The translations under genes were made by a program, and so were the position numbers. From Jeongeupia chitinilytica (GTDB lineage: Bacteria > Pseudomonadota > Gammaproteobacteria > Burkholderiales > Chitinibacteraceae), in the NCBI RefSeq assembly GCF_014652315.1, contig NZ_BMYO01000003.1:310412-374411 (forward strand): 64,000 nucleotides of DNA. Reading direction: 5' to 3'. This document shows positions 32,411 to 41,631 of this stretch, piece after piece. The notes beneath the pieces were generated by a model. That model ran no database searches. It was given only the letters and a program-made list of their open reading frames with translations, and was not told the origin of the DNA. Within the stretch, counting starts at the first letter, position 1. The number at the start of each line of letters is the position of its first letter.

Positions 32411-32755
32411 ATGATCAGGCTATTCGTGCTCGACTACCTGTTGCCGATTCTGGTCAGCGCCGGCCTGAGCAGTTTTCTGCTGTTCATCCTGTTTGCCCGG
32501 CTGGTTTACGACCATCTGGCCACGCATTATCACGACATGCTGTCGCCGCGGCCGACCAACGGCCTGCATGACTCCGACGCCAATGGCGTGTTCATGTCCG
32601 ATGTCTGGCAGGCAGGTCGCAGTGGCGAGTGGCGGCGAATCGATTCGACGTTCTGGCGGGGCTTTTTCCTGCTGACGATGACCACCGGCGGCATCATGCT
32701 GATCAGCCTGTTCGGGCTGGCGGCCATTTTCCTGTTTCCGCGCTGGTGGCGTTGA
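32411..32755 (+). CDS. Small two-helix membrane protein, unknown
   Basis: The 114 residues have two transmembrane segments, about 9-30 (LPILVSAGLSSFLLFILFAR) and 84-108 (FFLLTMTTGGIMLISLFGL), joined by a polar loop with DSDANGVFMSDVWQAG. No known family is recognised. It follows the NRPS cluster after 271 bases and is bounded by a terminator, so it may be unrelated to the cluster. Confidence 0.55.
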   Translation: MIRLFVLDYLLPILVSAGLSSFLLFILFARLVYDHLATHYHDMLSPRPTNGLHDSDANGVFMSDVWQAGRSGEWRRIDSTFWRGFFLLTMTTGGIMLISLFGLAAIFLFPRWWR

Positions 32756-32780
32756 CTGCACCCCCCGTTTCACGCCGAAA

Positions 32781-32813
32781 AAACACCGGAAAGCAAACCG
32801 CTCTCCGGTGTTT
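32781..32813. terminator. Bidirectional terminator between convergent genes
   Basis: AAACACCGGA, a 13-base loop and TCCGGTGTTT form a strong stem with A/T-rich ends. It separates the rightward membrane protein gene from the leftward stress-protein operon and likely ends both. Confidence 0.75.
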
Positions 32814-32845
32814 CTGACCGGCCGGACCGGCGATGCCCGGCGGCA

Positions 32846-33274
32846 TCACTTGATCAGCGTTACCGGCACGCCCGCGCTGCTGGCAACGCTGTAGGCCACC
32901 GAACCGAACACGAAACGCTGCAACGCACCGCTACCGCGTGTCCCCATGATCACGCGGTGACAATCGGCGCGATTGGCCTGCTCGCGAATCACCGCGGCCG
33001 GCTTGCCGAATACCACTTTGCGGCTGAACGGGATGCCCGACGCAAGCAGCCTGTCCGCCGCGACGGCAATGGCAGCATCGCCCTGCTCCTGCAGCATCGC
33101 CTGCATCGGCTGGGTGTTGACGATACCCTCGACGAGCGACGGGTACAGCATGGGCTGCTGCACGTTGAGGAGCCGCACCGTCAGCGGCTTGCCGCTGGCC
33201 GCCAGCCTGATCGCGTAATCCACCGCGCGCAGCGCGTTGTCCGAACCATCGACCGGAATCAGAATGTTCAGCAT
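32846..33274 (-). CDS. Universal stress protein (UspA family)
   Basis: This 142-residue UspA-fold protein has the ATP-binding type signature near its C-terminus (MGTRGSGALQRFVFGSVAYS, the G-x2-G-x9-G-S pattern). It begins LNILIPVDGSDNAL, the usual first strand and Asp. It is the last gene of an operon with a second Usp and a P-type ATPase, 20 bases after the second Usp stop. Such proteins bind ATP and act under starvation or oxygen limitation. Confidence 0.88.
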   Translation of the reverse strand: MLNILIPVDGSDNALRAVDYAIRLAASGKPLTVRLLNVQQPMLYPSLVEGIVNTQPMQAMLQEQGDAAIAVAADRLLASGIPFSRKVVFGKPAAVIREQANRADCHRVIMGTRGSGALQRFVFGSVAYSVASSAGVPVTLIK

Positions 33275-33294
33275 GACAGGTTCTCCTTTGTGGC

Positions 33295-33714
33295 TCAGTT
33301 GACCAGGGTGACAGGCAGGTCGCTCAGGCTGACCACCTTGCCGGCCACCGACCCCAGCATGGCGCTGACCGCGGCGCCATAGCCGCGCGTCCCCATGTAG
33401 ATCTGTGCCGCGCCGATGTCGTCGGCAACGCGGACGATGGTTTCCGCCACCGGCCCCGGCTCCGCCCGCACTTCGAAGCGGACACCTCGGTCCGCCAGCG
33501 TCCTGCAGGCATCCGCGAAGGCGCGGTCGGCTTCCGCCTTGTAGATGGCCAGCACGTCCTCGTCGCTCATGAAACTGCGCCCGCGAACGATGGGCACCTG
33601 CACGTTCAGCAGCACCAGACGGTCGATCGGCTGGTAATCGGCAAAATCGAGTGCGGCTTCGATCGCGTTCAGTGACGGACGCGAGCCGTCGACGGGCACC
33701 AGGATGGTAGTCAT
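33295..33714 (-). CDS. Universal stress protein (UspA family), second copy
   Basis: From ATG at 33714 the protein has 139 residues; a longer frame adds 32 unrelated residues. It opens MTTILVPVDGSRPSLNAIE and has the nucleotide-binding loop MGTRGYGAAVSAMLGSVAGK. It lies between the ATPase gene and the first Usp gene, with a stop 20 bases before the next start, in a likely stress operon. It is clearly paralogous to its neighbour. Confidence 0.88.
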   Translation of the reverse strand: MTTILVPVDGSRPSLNAIEAALDFADYQPIDRLVLLNVQVPIVRGRSFMSDEDVLAIYKAEADRAFADACRTLADRGVRFEVRAEPGPVAETIVRVADDIGAAQIYMGTRGYGAAVSAMLGSVAGKVVSLSDLPVTLVN

Positions 33715-33745
33715 GATGATCTCCTGCGTTGGTGATTGAGTTCGT

Positions 33746-36463
33746 TCATGCTGCAGCCGCCTTGCGCTGCCAGCGGTTGACCAGGCACTTCTCCAGTTCG
33801 ACCACGACAAACACGGCCAGACCGATCAGCGAGGCAATGCCCCAGTACGCCAGTGGCAATGGCTCGGTGCCGAAGACGCGGTTCATTGCCGGCACCTGGA
33901 AGATGGCCAGCTGCAGCAGCGCCAGCACGACGGTCGCCAGCCAGAGCCCGGCATTGCTGAACATGCTGGCGTTCAGCGAGAAGCGGTCCTGAATGCGGCA
34001 GTTGAACATGTAGACCCATTGCGCCATCACCAGCGTCTGCAGCAGTACCGAGCGGATGAACGCGTCGCCATGCCCCCGGCCGATCAGCCAGGCTTCGAGC
34101 CAGAACGCACTGCCGGCGATCAGCACCCCGACCAGCCCGATGCGCCACACGCCGTGCAGATCGAGAATGGATTTGCCCGGCGCCCGCGGCTTGCGCCGCA
34201 TCATGCCGGCCTCGGCCGGCTCGAACGCCAGGCCGAAGGCCAGCGTTGTCGAGGTGGCCATGTTCATCCAGAGGATTTGCAGCGGCGTCAGCGGAATGGT
34301 CGTGCCGGCCAGCAGTGCAACGACCACCAGCAGGCCTTGCGCCAGATTGGTCGGCAGGATGAACAGGATGGTTTTCTTCAGGTTGTCGTAGACGCGGCGC
34401 CCTTCGGTCACCGCCCGCGCGATCGACGCGAAGTTGTCGTCGGCCAGCACCATGTCGGCGGCCTCCTTGGTGACCTCGGTGCCCTTGATGCCCATGGCGA
34501 TGCCGACATCGGCCTGCTTCAGCGCCGGCGCGTCGTTGACACCGTCGCCGGTCATCCCGACCACCTCGCCCCGCGCCTGCAGCGCCCGCACCAGCCGCAG
34601 TTTGTGCTCGGGGCTCGTACGCGCAAAGATGTCGTGATCGGCCGCCACCCTGCCCAGTTCCTCGTCGCTCATGTGTTCGAGCCGGGCGCCGGTGACGGCA
34701 TCCTGCCAGTCGCGCATGCCCAGCATTTTGCCGATCGCCATGGCGGTCTCCGGGTGGTCGCCGGTAATCATCTTCACCCTGATGCCGGCCTGCTGGCAGA
34801 CGGCAATCGCCTCGATCGCCTCGGGGCGTGGCGGATCCATCATTGCGGCGATCCCCAGAAAAACGACTCCGTCCCCCAGATCGGCATGTTCGATGCGGCG
34901 AACGTCGACGTCGGCCGGTTTGTACGCCGCAGCCACCATGCGCAGGCCGAGCCTGGCATAACGCGCCATTTCGGCTTCCCAGAAGTCGCGACGGAACGGC
35001 CGTACCCCGCCCTCGCCCAGCTCGGACTCGGCCATCGCGAACAGTACGTCCGGTGCGCCGGTCACGAGGATGCGGTTTGCCCGGTCGATGCGATGCAACG
35101 TCGCCTGATACTTGTAGGCCGAATCGAACGGTATCTTGTCGATCAGCTCGGCGTCGTCGAAGCGCAGACCCGTTTTCGCAGCCAGCACCTGCAGCGCCCC
35201 GGCGGTCGGCGCACCGATGATCTGCCAGCGACCGTCGTCGCCTTGCCGCAGCTGCGCGTCGTTGCAAAGATGCACCGCCGCGATGAACTGCGTCATGGCC
35301 GGCAGACCGGACGGATCAAGCACTTCGCCACTGGCCTCTGCCGACAGCGCACCGACCGGTTCGTAACTCTCGCCTTCGACCAGATAGCCGCCGTCGGCAA
35401 GCAGTACCGCTTTGACGGTCATCTCGTTCATCGTCAGCGTGCCGGTCTTGTCCGAGCAGATCACCGTCATGGCGCCCAGCGTTTCCACCGTCGGCAACTT
35501 GCGGATGATGGCATTCTTCCGCGCCATGCTCTGCACGCCCATCGACAGGATGATCGAGATGATCGCCGGCAGTCCTTCGGGCACGGCCGCCACAGCCAGG
35601 CTGATCAGTGCAAGCAACAGCTCGCCGATCGGCAGGTCGTGCAAGACCACGCTGAACACGAACAGCAGCGCCATCACGACGAGAATCAGGTAAAGGATGC
35701 CCTTGCCCAGACGCTGCATCTGCAGCAGCAGGGGTGTCTGCTGCACCTCGACGGCGGCCAGCATGCCGTTGATGTGGCCCAGTTCGGTCTGCTCGCCGAT
35801 GGCAATGACCACCCCGGTCGCCGTGCCGGCGCTGACCGTGGTGCCGGAATAGGCCAGATTGGTTCGATCGCCGATCATCACTTCGTCGGCAATCGCATCA
35901 CGCTGCTTGGTCACGACGGTGGATTCGCCGGTCAGGATCGCTTCTTCGACACGCAGGTTGTGCACTTCGAGCAGGCGCAGGTCGGCCGGAATCCGGTCAC
36001 CGGGACGCAGGGTCACGATATCGCCCGGCACCAGCTCCGCGGCGTCGATGTCCCGCTTCCCGCCACCGCGGACGACGTGCGCGCGGCTCGACAGCATGCC
36101 GCGGATTCCCTGCAGGGATTTTTCGGCACTGTTTTCCTGATAGAAACCGATCAGCGCGTTGATGACCACCACGCCGAGGATGACCACCGTATCGACCCAG
36201 TGGCCCATCACGCCGGTCAGTACGGCTGCGGCCAGCAGGATGTAGATCAGGACATCGTTGAAATGAGCGATGAACTTGAGCCAGGCCGGGCGGCCCGCCC
36301 GTTCCGGCAACTGATTCGGGCCGTAGCGCTCGCCACGCTCGAGTGCATCGGCCTCGTCCAGCCCGTGCTCGCCGCTTTGCAGCTGTTCCAGTACCGCGCC
36401 GGCATCCAGCCGATACCATGCGATCGCACTCCCCCCTCTTCGTTCCTTGTCGTGACCCGGCAT
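33746..36463 (-). CDS. P-type cation-transporting ATPase (P2-type, Ca-ATPase-like)
   Basis: The ATG at 36463 has a GGGAGGG site, giving 905 residues. Seen motifs are TGES (dephosphorylation), PEGLPA in M4 (about 295-300), the phosphorylated Asp338 in CSDKTGTLT, and MTGDGVNDAPALKQAD. It has an N-terminal cation-ATPase domain and about ten membrane segments. Its PEGLPA motif and length fit the SERCA/PMR1 group moving Ca2+ or Mn2+, as opposed to heavy-metal CxxC types. Two Usp genes follow in the same operon. Confidence 0.9.
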   Translation of the reverse strand: MPGHDKERRGGSAIAWYRLDAGAVLEQLQSGEHGLDEADALERGERYGPNQLPERAGRPAWLKFIAHFNDVLIYILLAAAVLTGVMGHWVDTVVILGVVVINALIGFYQENSAEKSLQGIRGMLSSRAHVVRGGGKRDIDAAELVPGDIVTLRPGDRIPADLRLLEVHNLRVEEAILTGESTVVTKQRDAIADEVMIGDRTNLAYSGTTVSAGTATGVVIAIGEQTELGHINGMLAAVEVQQTPLLLQMQRLGKGILYLILVVMALLFVFSVVLHDLPIGELLLALISLAVAAVPEGLPAIISIILSMGVQSMARKNAIIRKLPTVETLGAMTVICSDKTGTLTMNEMTVKAVLLADGGYLVEGESYEPVGALSAEASGEVLDPSGLPAMTQFIAAVHLCNDAQLRQGDDGRWQIIGAPTAGALQVLAAKTGLRFDDAELIDKIPFDSAYKYQATLHRIDRANRILVTGAPDVLFAMAESELGEGGVRPFRRDFWEAEMARYARLGLRMVAAAYKPADVDVRRIEHADLGDGVVFLGIAAMMDPPRPEAIEAIAVCQQAGIRVKMITGDHPETAMAIGKMLGMRDWQDAVTGARLEHMSDEELGRVAADHDIFARTSPEHKLRLVRALQARGEVVGMTGDGVNDAPALKQADVGIAMGIKGTEVTKEAADMVLADDNFASIARAVTEGRRVYDNLKKTILFILPTNLAQGLLVVVALLAGTTIPLTPLQILWMNMATSTTLAFGLAFEPAEAGMMRRKPRAPGKSILDLHGVWRIGLVGVLIAGSAFWLEAWLIGRGHGDAFIRSVLLQTLVMAQWVYMFNCRIQDRFSLNASMFSNAGLWLATVVLALLQLAIFQVPAMNRVFGTEPLPLAYWGIASLIGLAVFVVVELEKCLVNRWQRKAAAA

Positions 36464-36827
36464 ACGCACGCCCTCCCTGGCTGCCGAAGCGCGGAGGACG
36501 CGGAACGAATTCGATTCGATTCAAAGGATGAAGAGCGACACCCGGGCAACGGAAAAATCAAACGGATGCCCAAGACTAATTGAAGCCCGCTATCGGCGAA
36601 CTTGACCCAGCGCAAAGCGCGGATGCCGCCCTATGCCGAAAGCAACAATTACCAGGAATAAAGTTGTTTATTAAGATTAAGCACAGGGTCTCGAACAGGC
36701 GCCGTCAGCTCAGCGCGCACTGCGGCCGCTCCCACAACGCAACCGCACGACGCCGGCTGCCCTGCAAGTTGCACACCGCCGCTGCGGCGTGTTCACAGCA
36801 GTGCACCAGTGACGCTATGCTTCGGCA
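36464..36827. other. Intergenic region without recognised gene
   Basis: These 364 bases lie between the divergent ATPase and a secreted protein gene. The segment at 36650-36690 (AATAAAGTTGTTTATTAAGATTAAG) is AT-rich and is the best promoter candidate. No gene-like open frame is seen. Confidence 0.4.
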
Positions 36828-37220
36828 ATGAAAATCCGACACCCGCTCAAGACAGCGGCGGCACTCGTCGCCACCTTCGTGACTACCACCACCCTCGCCG
36901 CATCGGTACCGGTTTCCGACGGCCCGGTCACGCAGGCCTTCGTCACCTGCCTGCGGGCAATTCCCGCCACCCTGGACCCGGCAAGTCGCGAGTACGCCAG
37001 CAAGGCCATCCCTTGCTACCGCACGGCCAAGAAGGAGGCGATCGCTTATGGTCGCCAGAACAAGCTGAGCGAGAAACAACTGGCCGAGTTCTGGCAGAAG
37101 GCCTCGGCCGACAACAACACGATGGAAGACGCCTGGACACTGGGCGACGACACCGTCGAGCCGGCGCAGTTCTTTGTGTCCTACGTCGAGCTGGCCGTTC
37201 AGGGCGAGAAGCCGGAGTAA
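36828..37220 (+). CDS. Small exported protein of unknown function
   Basis: This 130-residue protein has a signal peptide (MKIRHPLKTAAALVATFVTT, cleavage likely after LAA-SVP). The mature part is helical, with two Cys (AFVTCLRAIP, AIPCYRTAKK) that could form a disulfide. No family is recognised. It faces a leftward small gene and stands alone. Confidence 0.6.
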   Translation: MKIRHPLKTAAALVATFVTTTTLAASVPVSDGPVTQAFVTCLRAIPATLDPASREYASKAIPCYRTAKKEAIAYGRQNKLSEKQLAEFWQKASADNNTMEDAWTLGDDTVEPAQFFVSYVELAVQGEKPE

Positions 37221-37233
37221 GCGTCCGGCCGGC

Positions 37234-37599
37234 TCAGCGACGCGTGGCCGGCGCGCTGGGCGGAACGAGCTCGAAAGCGGGGCGCTTGGCCTCTTCCAGC
37301 CTGTGCCGCTCTGCGGCGACCAGCTGGTCGATCAGCCGTCCCACCGTGGTGCCCTGTTCGCGCGCGGCGGTCACCAGATAGCGCCGGGTCGATTCGTCGA
37401 CCACGGCGTTGAGCTGGGCGGGAATCTGCGTATTGGCTACGTCCTTGCTCTGCAGGGCACGCTGGAGCTGATTGAACCGGCTGCGGCGCTTTCGCTCCGC
37501 GGCCGTCATGGCCTTGGGCCCGATCGAGGGGCGGCCACGTTTTTTGGTGACCGGGAGCCCCGGCAGTTCGGCGGTTTGGCGGTCGTCTGGGTGGCGCAT
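37234..37599 (-). CDS. Small basic protein with AT-hook-like motif, unknown
   Basis: The protein has 121 residues, with KKRGRPSIGPKAMTAAERKR near the N-terminus, an AT-hook-like GRP core next to a basic helix. The C-terminal part (about 57-110) is a helical domain rich in Thr/Arg (DESTRRYLVTAAREQGTT). DNA binding or a replication/transcription control role is plausible from the basic motif only. It has no operon partner. Confidence 0.55.
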   Translation of the reverse strand: MRHPDDRQTAELPGLPVTKKRGRPSIGPKAMTAAERKRRSRFNQLQRALQSKDVANTQIPAQLNAVVDESTRRYLVTAAREQGTTVGRLIDQLVAAERHRLEEAKRPAFELVPPSAPATRR

Positions 37600-37666
37600 G
37601 GCTGAATGAGTCGCTAGTCACAAAATGCCCGGCGTCATTGTAGTCGGGCGGACGCAGGAAAGAAAA

Positions 37667-37683
37667 CGGCCTCATCGAGGCCG
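37667..37683 (-). terminator. Intrinsic terminator of cysS
   Basis: On the leftward transcript CGGCCTC, GAT and GAGGCCG form a stem followed by TTTTCTTTCC. It lies 17 bases after the cysS stop. Confidence 0.75.
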
Positions 37684-37699
37684 CTTCCGGAAGAACCTG

Positions 37700-39076
37700 T
37701 TACTGGCGCCGCCAGCTGGTTCCCTGCGGACCATCCTCGATCACGATGCCGGCCGAAGCCAGCTCGTCGCGGAGCCGGTCGGACTCGGCCCAGTTTTTCT
37801 CGGCCCGCGCCGTTTTGCGCGCAACGATCGCCGCTTCGATCCGGTCGGCCGTCCATTCGCCGGCGTCGCCGCCCTGCAGGAACAGCTGAGGATCGCGCTC
37901 CAGCAGGCCCAGTACGGCGGCCAGTGCCTTGAGCTCGCCCGACAATTGCGCCGACTGCTGCCGGTTGGCTTCGTGCGCCAGCTCGAACAGCACGGCCATA
38001 GCTTCGACGGTATTGAAGTCGTCGTCCATCGCCGCCTTGAAACGCGCAGCGTAGCCCTGTTGCCAGTCTAGGGTGACGGCGGCCGGCGGCACGCTCTTCA
38101 GTGCGGTGTACAGCCGCGTCAGCGCATTCCTGGCGTCATTCAGGTGCACGTCCGAGTAGTTGAGCGGACTGCGGTAGTGCGCGCGAAGGATGAAAAAGCG
38201 CACGACTTCGGCATCGAACTTCTGCAGCACTTCGCGGATGGTGAAGAAGTTGCCCAGACTCTTGGACATCTTCTCGTTGTCGACGCGAATGAAGCCGTTG
38301 TGCATCCAGTAGTTGACGTAAGCGTGGCCGCTGGCACCTTCGGACTGGGCGATTTCGTTTTCATGGTGCGGGAACTGCAGGTCGGCACCGCCACCGTGGA
38401 TGTCGAAATGGCTGCCGAGATGATGGCAGCTCATCGCCGAGCATTCGATATGCCAGCCCGGGCGACCTTCGCCCCACGGCGACGCCCACTTGGCGTCCTG
38501 CGGCTCGTCCGCCTTGGCGGCCTTCCACAGCACGAAGTCGAGCGGATCCTGCTTGTTCACATCGACATCAACGCGCTCGCCGGCGCGCAGGTCTTCGAGG
38601 CTCTTGCCGGAAAGCTTGCCGTAGCCGTCGAACTTGCGCACCGCGTAGTAGACGTCGCCGTTCGGCGCCGGGTAGGCCAGACCGTTGTCGATCAGTTTGC
38701 CGATCAGCTGGTGCATCTCGCCGACGAACTCTGTGGCACGCGGCTCGTGGCTGGGTTTTTGCACGCCCAGAGCCGCGGCGTCCTCGTCCATGGCCGCGAT
38801 GAAGCGTGCGGTCAGGGCGTTGATCGACTCACCGTTTTCCAAGGCCCGCTTGATGATCTTGTCGTCGATGTCGGTGATGTTGCGGACGTAGTTGACGTCG
38901 TAACCCGAAGCGCGCAACCAGCGCGCCACCATGTCGAACACCACCATCACCCGCGCATGCCCGAGGTGACAGTAGTCATACACCGTCATGCCGCAGACAT
39001 ACATGTCGACCTTGCCGGCATGAATGGGGGTGAAGACCTGCTTCTCGCGTGCGAGGGTGTTGTAGAGGCTGAGCAT
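37700..39076 (-). CDS. cysS: Cysteinyl-tRNA synthetase
   Basis: The 458-residue enzyme charges tRNA-Cys. The class I signature HLGH is at 37-40 with zinc-binding Cys28 (YVCGMTVYDYCHLGH). The second zinc cluster is seen in ECSAMSCHHLGSHFDIHGGG, and KMSKS is at 269-273. It matches the usual length, about 460 residues. It stands between the chitinase gene and a small basic protein gene, and is separated from each by a terminator or gap. Confidence 0.97.
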   Translation of the reverse strand: MLSLYNTLAREKQVFTPIHAGKVDMYVCGMTVYDYCHLGHARVMVVFDMVARWLRASGYDVNYVRNITDIDDKIIKRALENGESINALTARFIAAMDEDAAALGVQKPSHEPRATEFVGEMHQLIGKLIDNGLAYPAPNGDVYYAVRKFDGYGKLSGKSLEDLRAGERVDVDVNKQDPLDFVLWKAAKADEPQDAKWASPWGEGRPGWHIECSAMSCHHLGSHFDIHGGGADLQFPHHENEIAQSEGASGHAYVNYWMHNGFIRVDNEKMSKSLGNFFTIREVLQKFDAEVVRFFILRAHYRSPLNYSDVHLNDARNALTRLYTALKSVPPAAVTLDWQQGYAARFKAAMDDDFNTVEAMAVLFELAHEANRQQSAQLSGELKALAAVLGLLERDPQLFLQGGDAGEWTADRIEAAIVARKTARAEKNWAESDRLRDELASAGIVIEDGPQGTSWRRQ

Positions 39077-39160
39077 GGTGGCGACGTAAGGTGGAACGAA
39101 CCGGTGATTCTAACAGACTGGGCCCGCGTCTCTAAGCGGGCAGGATTGTGCCGGACGCAA

Positions 39161-39184
39161 AAAGGGCGCCCGAAGGCGCCCTTT
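39161..39184 (-). terminator. Intrinsic terminator of the chitinase gene
   Basis: AAAGGGCGCC, CGAA or its complement loop TTCG, and GGCGCCCTTT form a ten-base-pair stem. In the leftward direction it is followed by a T-run (TTTTTGCG). It lies 16 bases after the chitinase stop. Confidence 0.85.
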
Positions 39185-39200
39185 CCGGCGGCTGGCGTGC

Positions 39201-40967
39201 TTACTTCTTCAGCGCATCGGCCAGCGTCTTGCTCAGTTCGCCATCAGCGGTATCGTTCGACAACTCCCAGAACATCACCCCGCCCAGCTTGTTCTTCTTC
39301 ACGAACTCGACCTTTTCCTGCAACGCTTGCGGGTCGTCGTAGTTCCAGACCTCGTTGCCGTTGAGCTTCCAGACGGCACGGGTCTTGTCGTCACGGAACA
39401 CCTTGCCCGGCGCGGTCTTGATCTGCGCGTACGGCTTGCTGCCCTGCTCGACCGGCCCCTTGGCGGGACCACTGCTCGGCTGGTACATGCCGTTGTTGTC
39501 GGTGCTCTTGACCAGCCAGCCGTAACCGTAGAACGGCACACCCAGCACCAGTTTCTGCGACGGCACTTTTTCGAGGTAATCCTTGACCGTGTAATCGATC
39601 GCGAACTGGTCCTTCTTGCCGCCGTACAGGTTGGCGTGCGGCTGGCTCTGGTTGGCCCAGCCGTTGCTGAAGTCGTAGGTCATGATGTTGATGAAATCGA
39701 GCGACGGATGGATCTTGTCCAGTTCCATCATCGCCGACTTGTCGCTGGCCGCCGGGCTGGCGATCGTCAGCAACAGGCCGGGCTTGACCGCATCGAGCTG
39801 CTTGCGGAACTCGGCAAGCAGGGCCGTGTAGTTCCTGGTGTCTTCCTTGCGGACGACGTTGCCCTTTTCACCCTCGGCCGCCGGGTACTCCCAGTCGATG
39901 TCGATCCCGTCGAACACGCCGGCCGCGAGCCCGTTGACCAGCTTGCCCTGCTTGTCCGGCACATTGCCCTTGATGTAGGCGTCGACGCAGGACTTGACGA
40001 AGGCTTCGCGGTTTTGCGGCAGCGCCGCATCCGAGAAGTACTTCGACCAGCTCCAGCCCCCCAGGCTGATCACGACCCTGAGGTTCGGATTGGCCTTCTT
40101 CAGCTGCTTGAGCTGGTTCCAGTGTCCGAAGAGTCCCTTGTCACCCAGATCATCCTTGCCGTCGAGGGTGTGCGCCTTCGGCACCGGTTCCCAGTAGTCG
40201 TCCGCCGCTGCACCCACGCCCTTGGCTTCGACGCCGACGACGCACTTGTTGTCCTTGACGTTGCCGAAGGCGTAGTTGATGACCGTCAGACGCTTGGCTG
40301 CGCCCGAGGTCTCGATGTCCTTCACCCAGTAATTGCTGTTGTGTTTCGCCCAGGCCGGGAAGTAGCCGACCACTTGCGGCGTTTTCGGTGCGGGCGCGCC
40401 CGTCACGGCGACGGCTGCAGCCGGTTTGGCCGCAGCGGCACCGCCGCCATCACCCTTCTGTACCAGCTTGATGTTGTCGAAATAGATGTCCTTGCCTGCG
40501 CCGGCCGAGCTGGTCCATTGCTCGAGCGCCAGATGGAAGTCGAAGCGCCCCTTGAAGTCGAGGTCGTAGTGCTCCCACTTGCCGGTATCCTTGATCCGGT
40601 CCGGGAAGCCCGAGTTGGCCGTACCGGCCAGCCACTGGTCCCGCCCCGGGAACTCGGCGGTCACGCCGATGACGCCGCCGCAATTGCCCCCGCAGGTGCC
40701 AAGATAGTCGAACGAAAGGACGTACTTGCCTTCGGGAAACTGCTGCCTGGTGAAGATGTCGCCGCCGTATACCGGCTTGTCGAAACGCGCGACCTTGTTG
40801 CCGAGCTTGAGCGGATCGTCGATCAGCGTGACGTTCATCGGCACGGTGCCGTCGCCGCGCTGGCCGACCCACTTGGCCAGATCGCCCTCGAAGTTTTCCT
40901 CGAACACCACGCTGTCTGCGTGGGCAAACGCCGCTGCGAGCAAGAGCGGCAATACCAGACGTTTCAT
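39201..40967 (-). CDS. Secreted GH18 chitinase with N-terminal jelly-roll domain
   Basis: The start at 40967 has an AGGTGGGGG site, giving 588 residues with a signal peptide (MKRLVLPLLLAAAFAHA). Residues about 19-172 form a beta-rich domain with the look of a carbohydrate-binding jelly roll (ENFEGDLAKWVGQRGDG through DIYFDNIKLVQKG) and a CGGNCGG pair. An Ala/Pro linker (about 173-196) follows. The GH18 domain (about 197-588) has SLGGWS at 301-306 and DGIDIDWEYP at 353-362 with catalytic Glu360. It should hydrolyse chitin outside the cell, giving N-acetylglucosamine oligomers. No separate chitin-binding CBM5/12 motif was seen. Confidence 0.93.
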   Translation of the reverse strand: MKRLVLPLLLAAAFAHADSVVFEENFEGDLAKWVGQRGDGTVPMNVTLIDDPLKLGNKVARFDKPVYGGDIFTRQQFPEGKYVLSFDYLGTCGGNCGGVIGVTAEFPGRDQWLAGTANSGFPDRIKDTGKWEHYDLDFKGRFDFHLALEQWTSSAGAGKDIYFDNIKLVQKGDGGGAAAAKPAAAVAVTGAPAPKTPQVVGYFPAWAKHNSNYWVKDIETSGAAKRLTVINYAFGNVKDNKCVVGVEAKGVGAAADDYWEPVPKAHTLDGKDDLGDKGLFGHWNQLKQLKKANPNLRVVISLGGWSWSKYFSDAALPQNREAFVKSCVDAYIKGNVPDKQGKLVNGLAAGVFDGIDIDWEYPAAEGEKGNVVRKEDTRNYTALLAEFRKQLDAVKPGLLLTIASPAASDKSAMMELDKIHPSLDFINIMTYDFSNGWANQSQPHANLYGGKKDQFAIDYTVKDYLEKVPSQKLVLGVPFYGYGWLVKSTDNNGMYQPSSGPAKGPVEQGSKPYAQIKTAPGKVFRDDKTRAVWKLNGNEVWNYDDPQALQEKVEFVKKNKLGGVMFWELSNDTADGELSKTLADALKK

Positions 40968-41112
40968 TTCGACCCCCACCTTTGGTTTTTGTGAATGCGT
41001 GTACGGCGGCTTGCGCCGCCGCGGATGGCGGAAACAGTGTAGCGTCGAAGGAGCCGACTACATATGATGCCGTATTGCGCTGACGCGCAAATGTCACAGA
41101 CATCACGAACCG

Positions 41113-41631
41113 TCAGTTCGTGGCCGCCCGGCGAGCCTTTTCGGCGTCACGGCGCTCGCGAAAGAACGCGCGCAGCTGCGCTGCAGCTTCGTCGGCCAGC
41201 AGCCCACCGACGACCTCGGTCTGGTGGTTGAGGCGCCGATCCGGAAACGGGTTGATGACGCTGCCGGCAGCGCCGGTCTTGGGGTCGGTGGCGGCATAGA
41301 CGATGCGCGCGAGCCGGGCATGCAGCATGGCGCCGGCGCACATCAGGCACGGCTCCAGCGTTACATAAAGCGTGGCGCCGGGCAGCCGGTAGTTGCCGAG
41401 CCGGCTTGCCGCATCGCGCAGCGCCAGCATTTCGGCGTGCGCACTCGGGTCGTGCAACGTGATCGGCTGGTTGCAGCCCCGGCCGACGATCTCGCCGTCG
41501 ATCACGACGACGGCGCCAACCGGCACCTCACCCAAAGCATAGGCGCGCCCGGCTTCGGCCAGCGCCTCGCGCATGAAGCCGGCATCGGCATCGGTCCAGG
41601 CCGGTGCCGGAGAGTCGGCAACATCGTTCAT
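41113..41631 (-). CDS. tadA: tRNA-specific adenosine deaminase
   Basis: The 172-residue enzyme makes inosine at the wobble base of tRNA-Arg (ACG). Zinc and catalytic residues are seen as HAEM (His65, Glu67) and PCLMC (Cys95, Cys98). The ATG overlaps the recN stop (ATGA), so the genes are co-translated. Length fits the TadA family. Confidence 0.93.
   Translation of the reverse strand: MNDVADSPAPAWTDADAGFMREALAEAGRAYALGEVPVGAVVVIDGEIVGRGCNQPITLHDPSAHAEMLALRDAASRLGNYRLPGATLYVTLEPCLMCAGAMLHARLARIVYAATDPKTGAAGSVINPFPDRRLNHQTEVVGGLLADEAAAQLRAFFRERRDAEKARRAATN

Noticed and set aside
34019..36583. 854-residue open frame opposite the P-type ATPase
   Set aside because: It is antisense to a protein with DKTGT and PEGLPA motifs, and has no recognisable domains.
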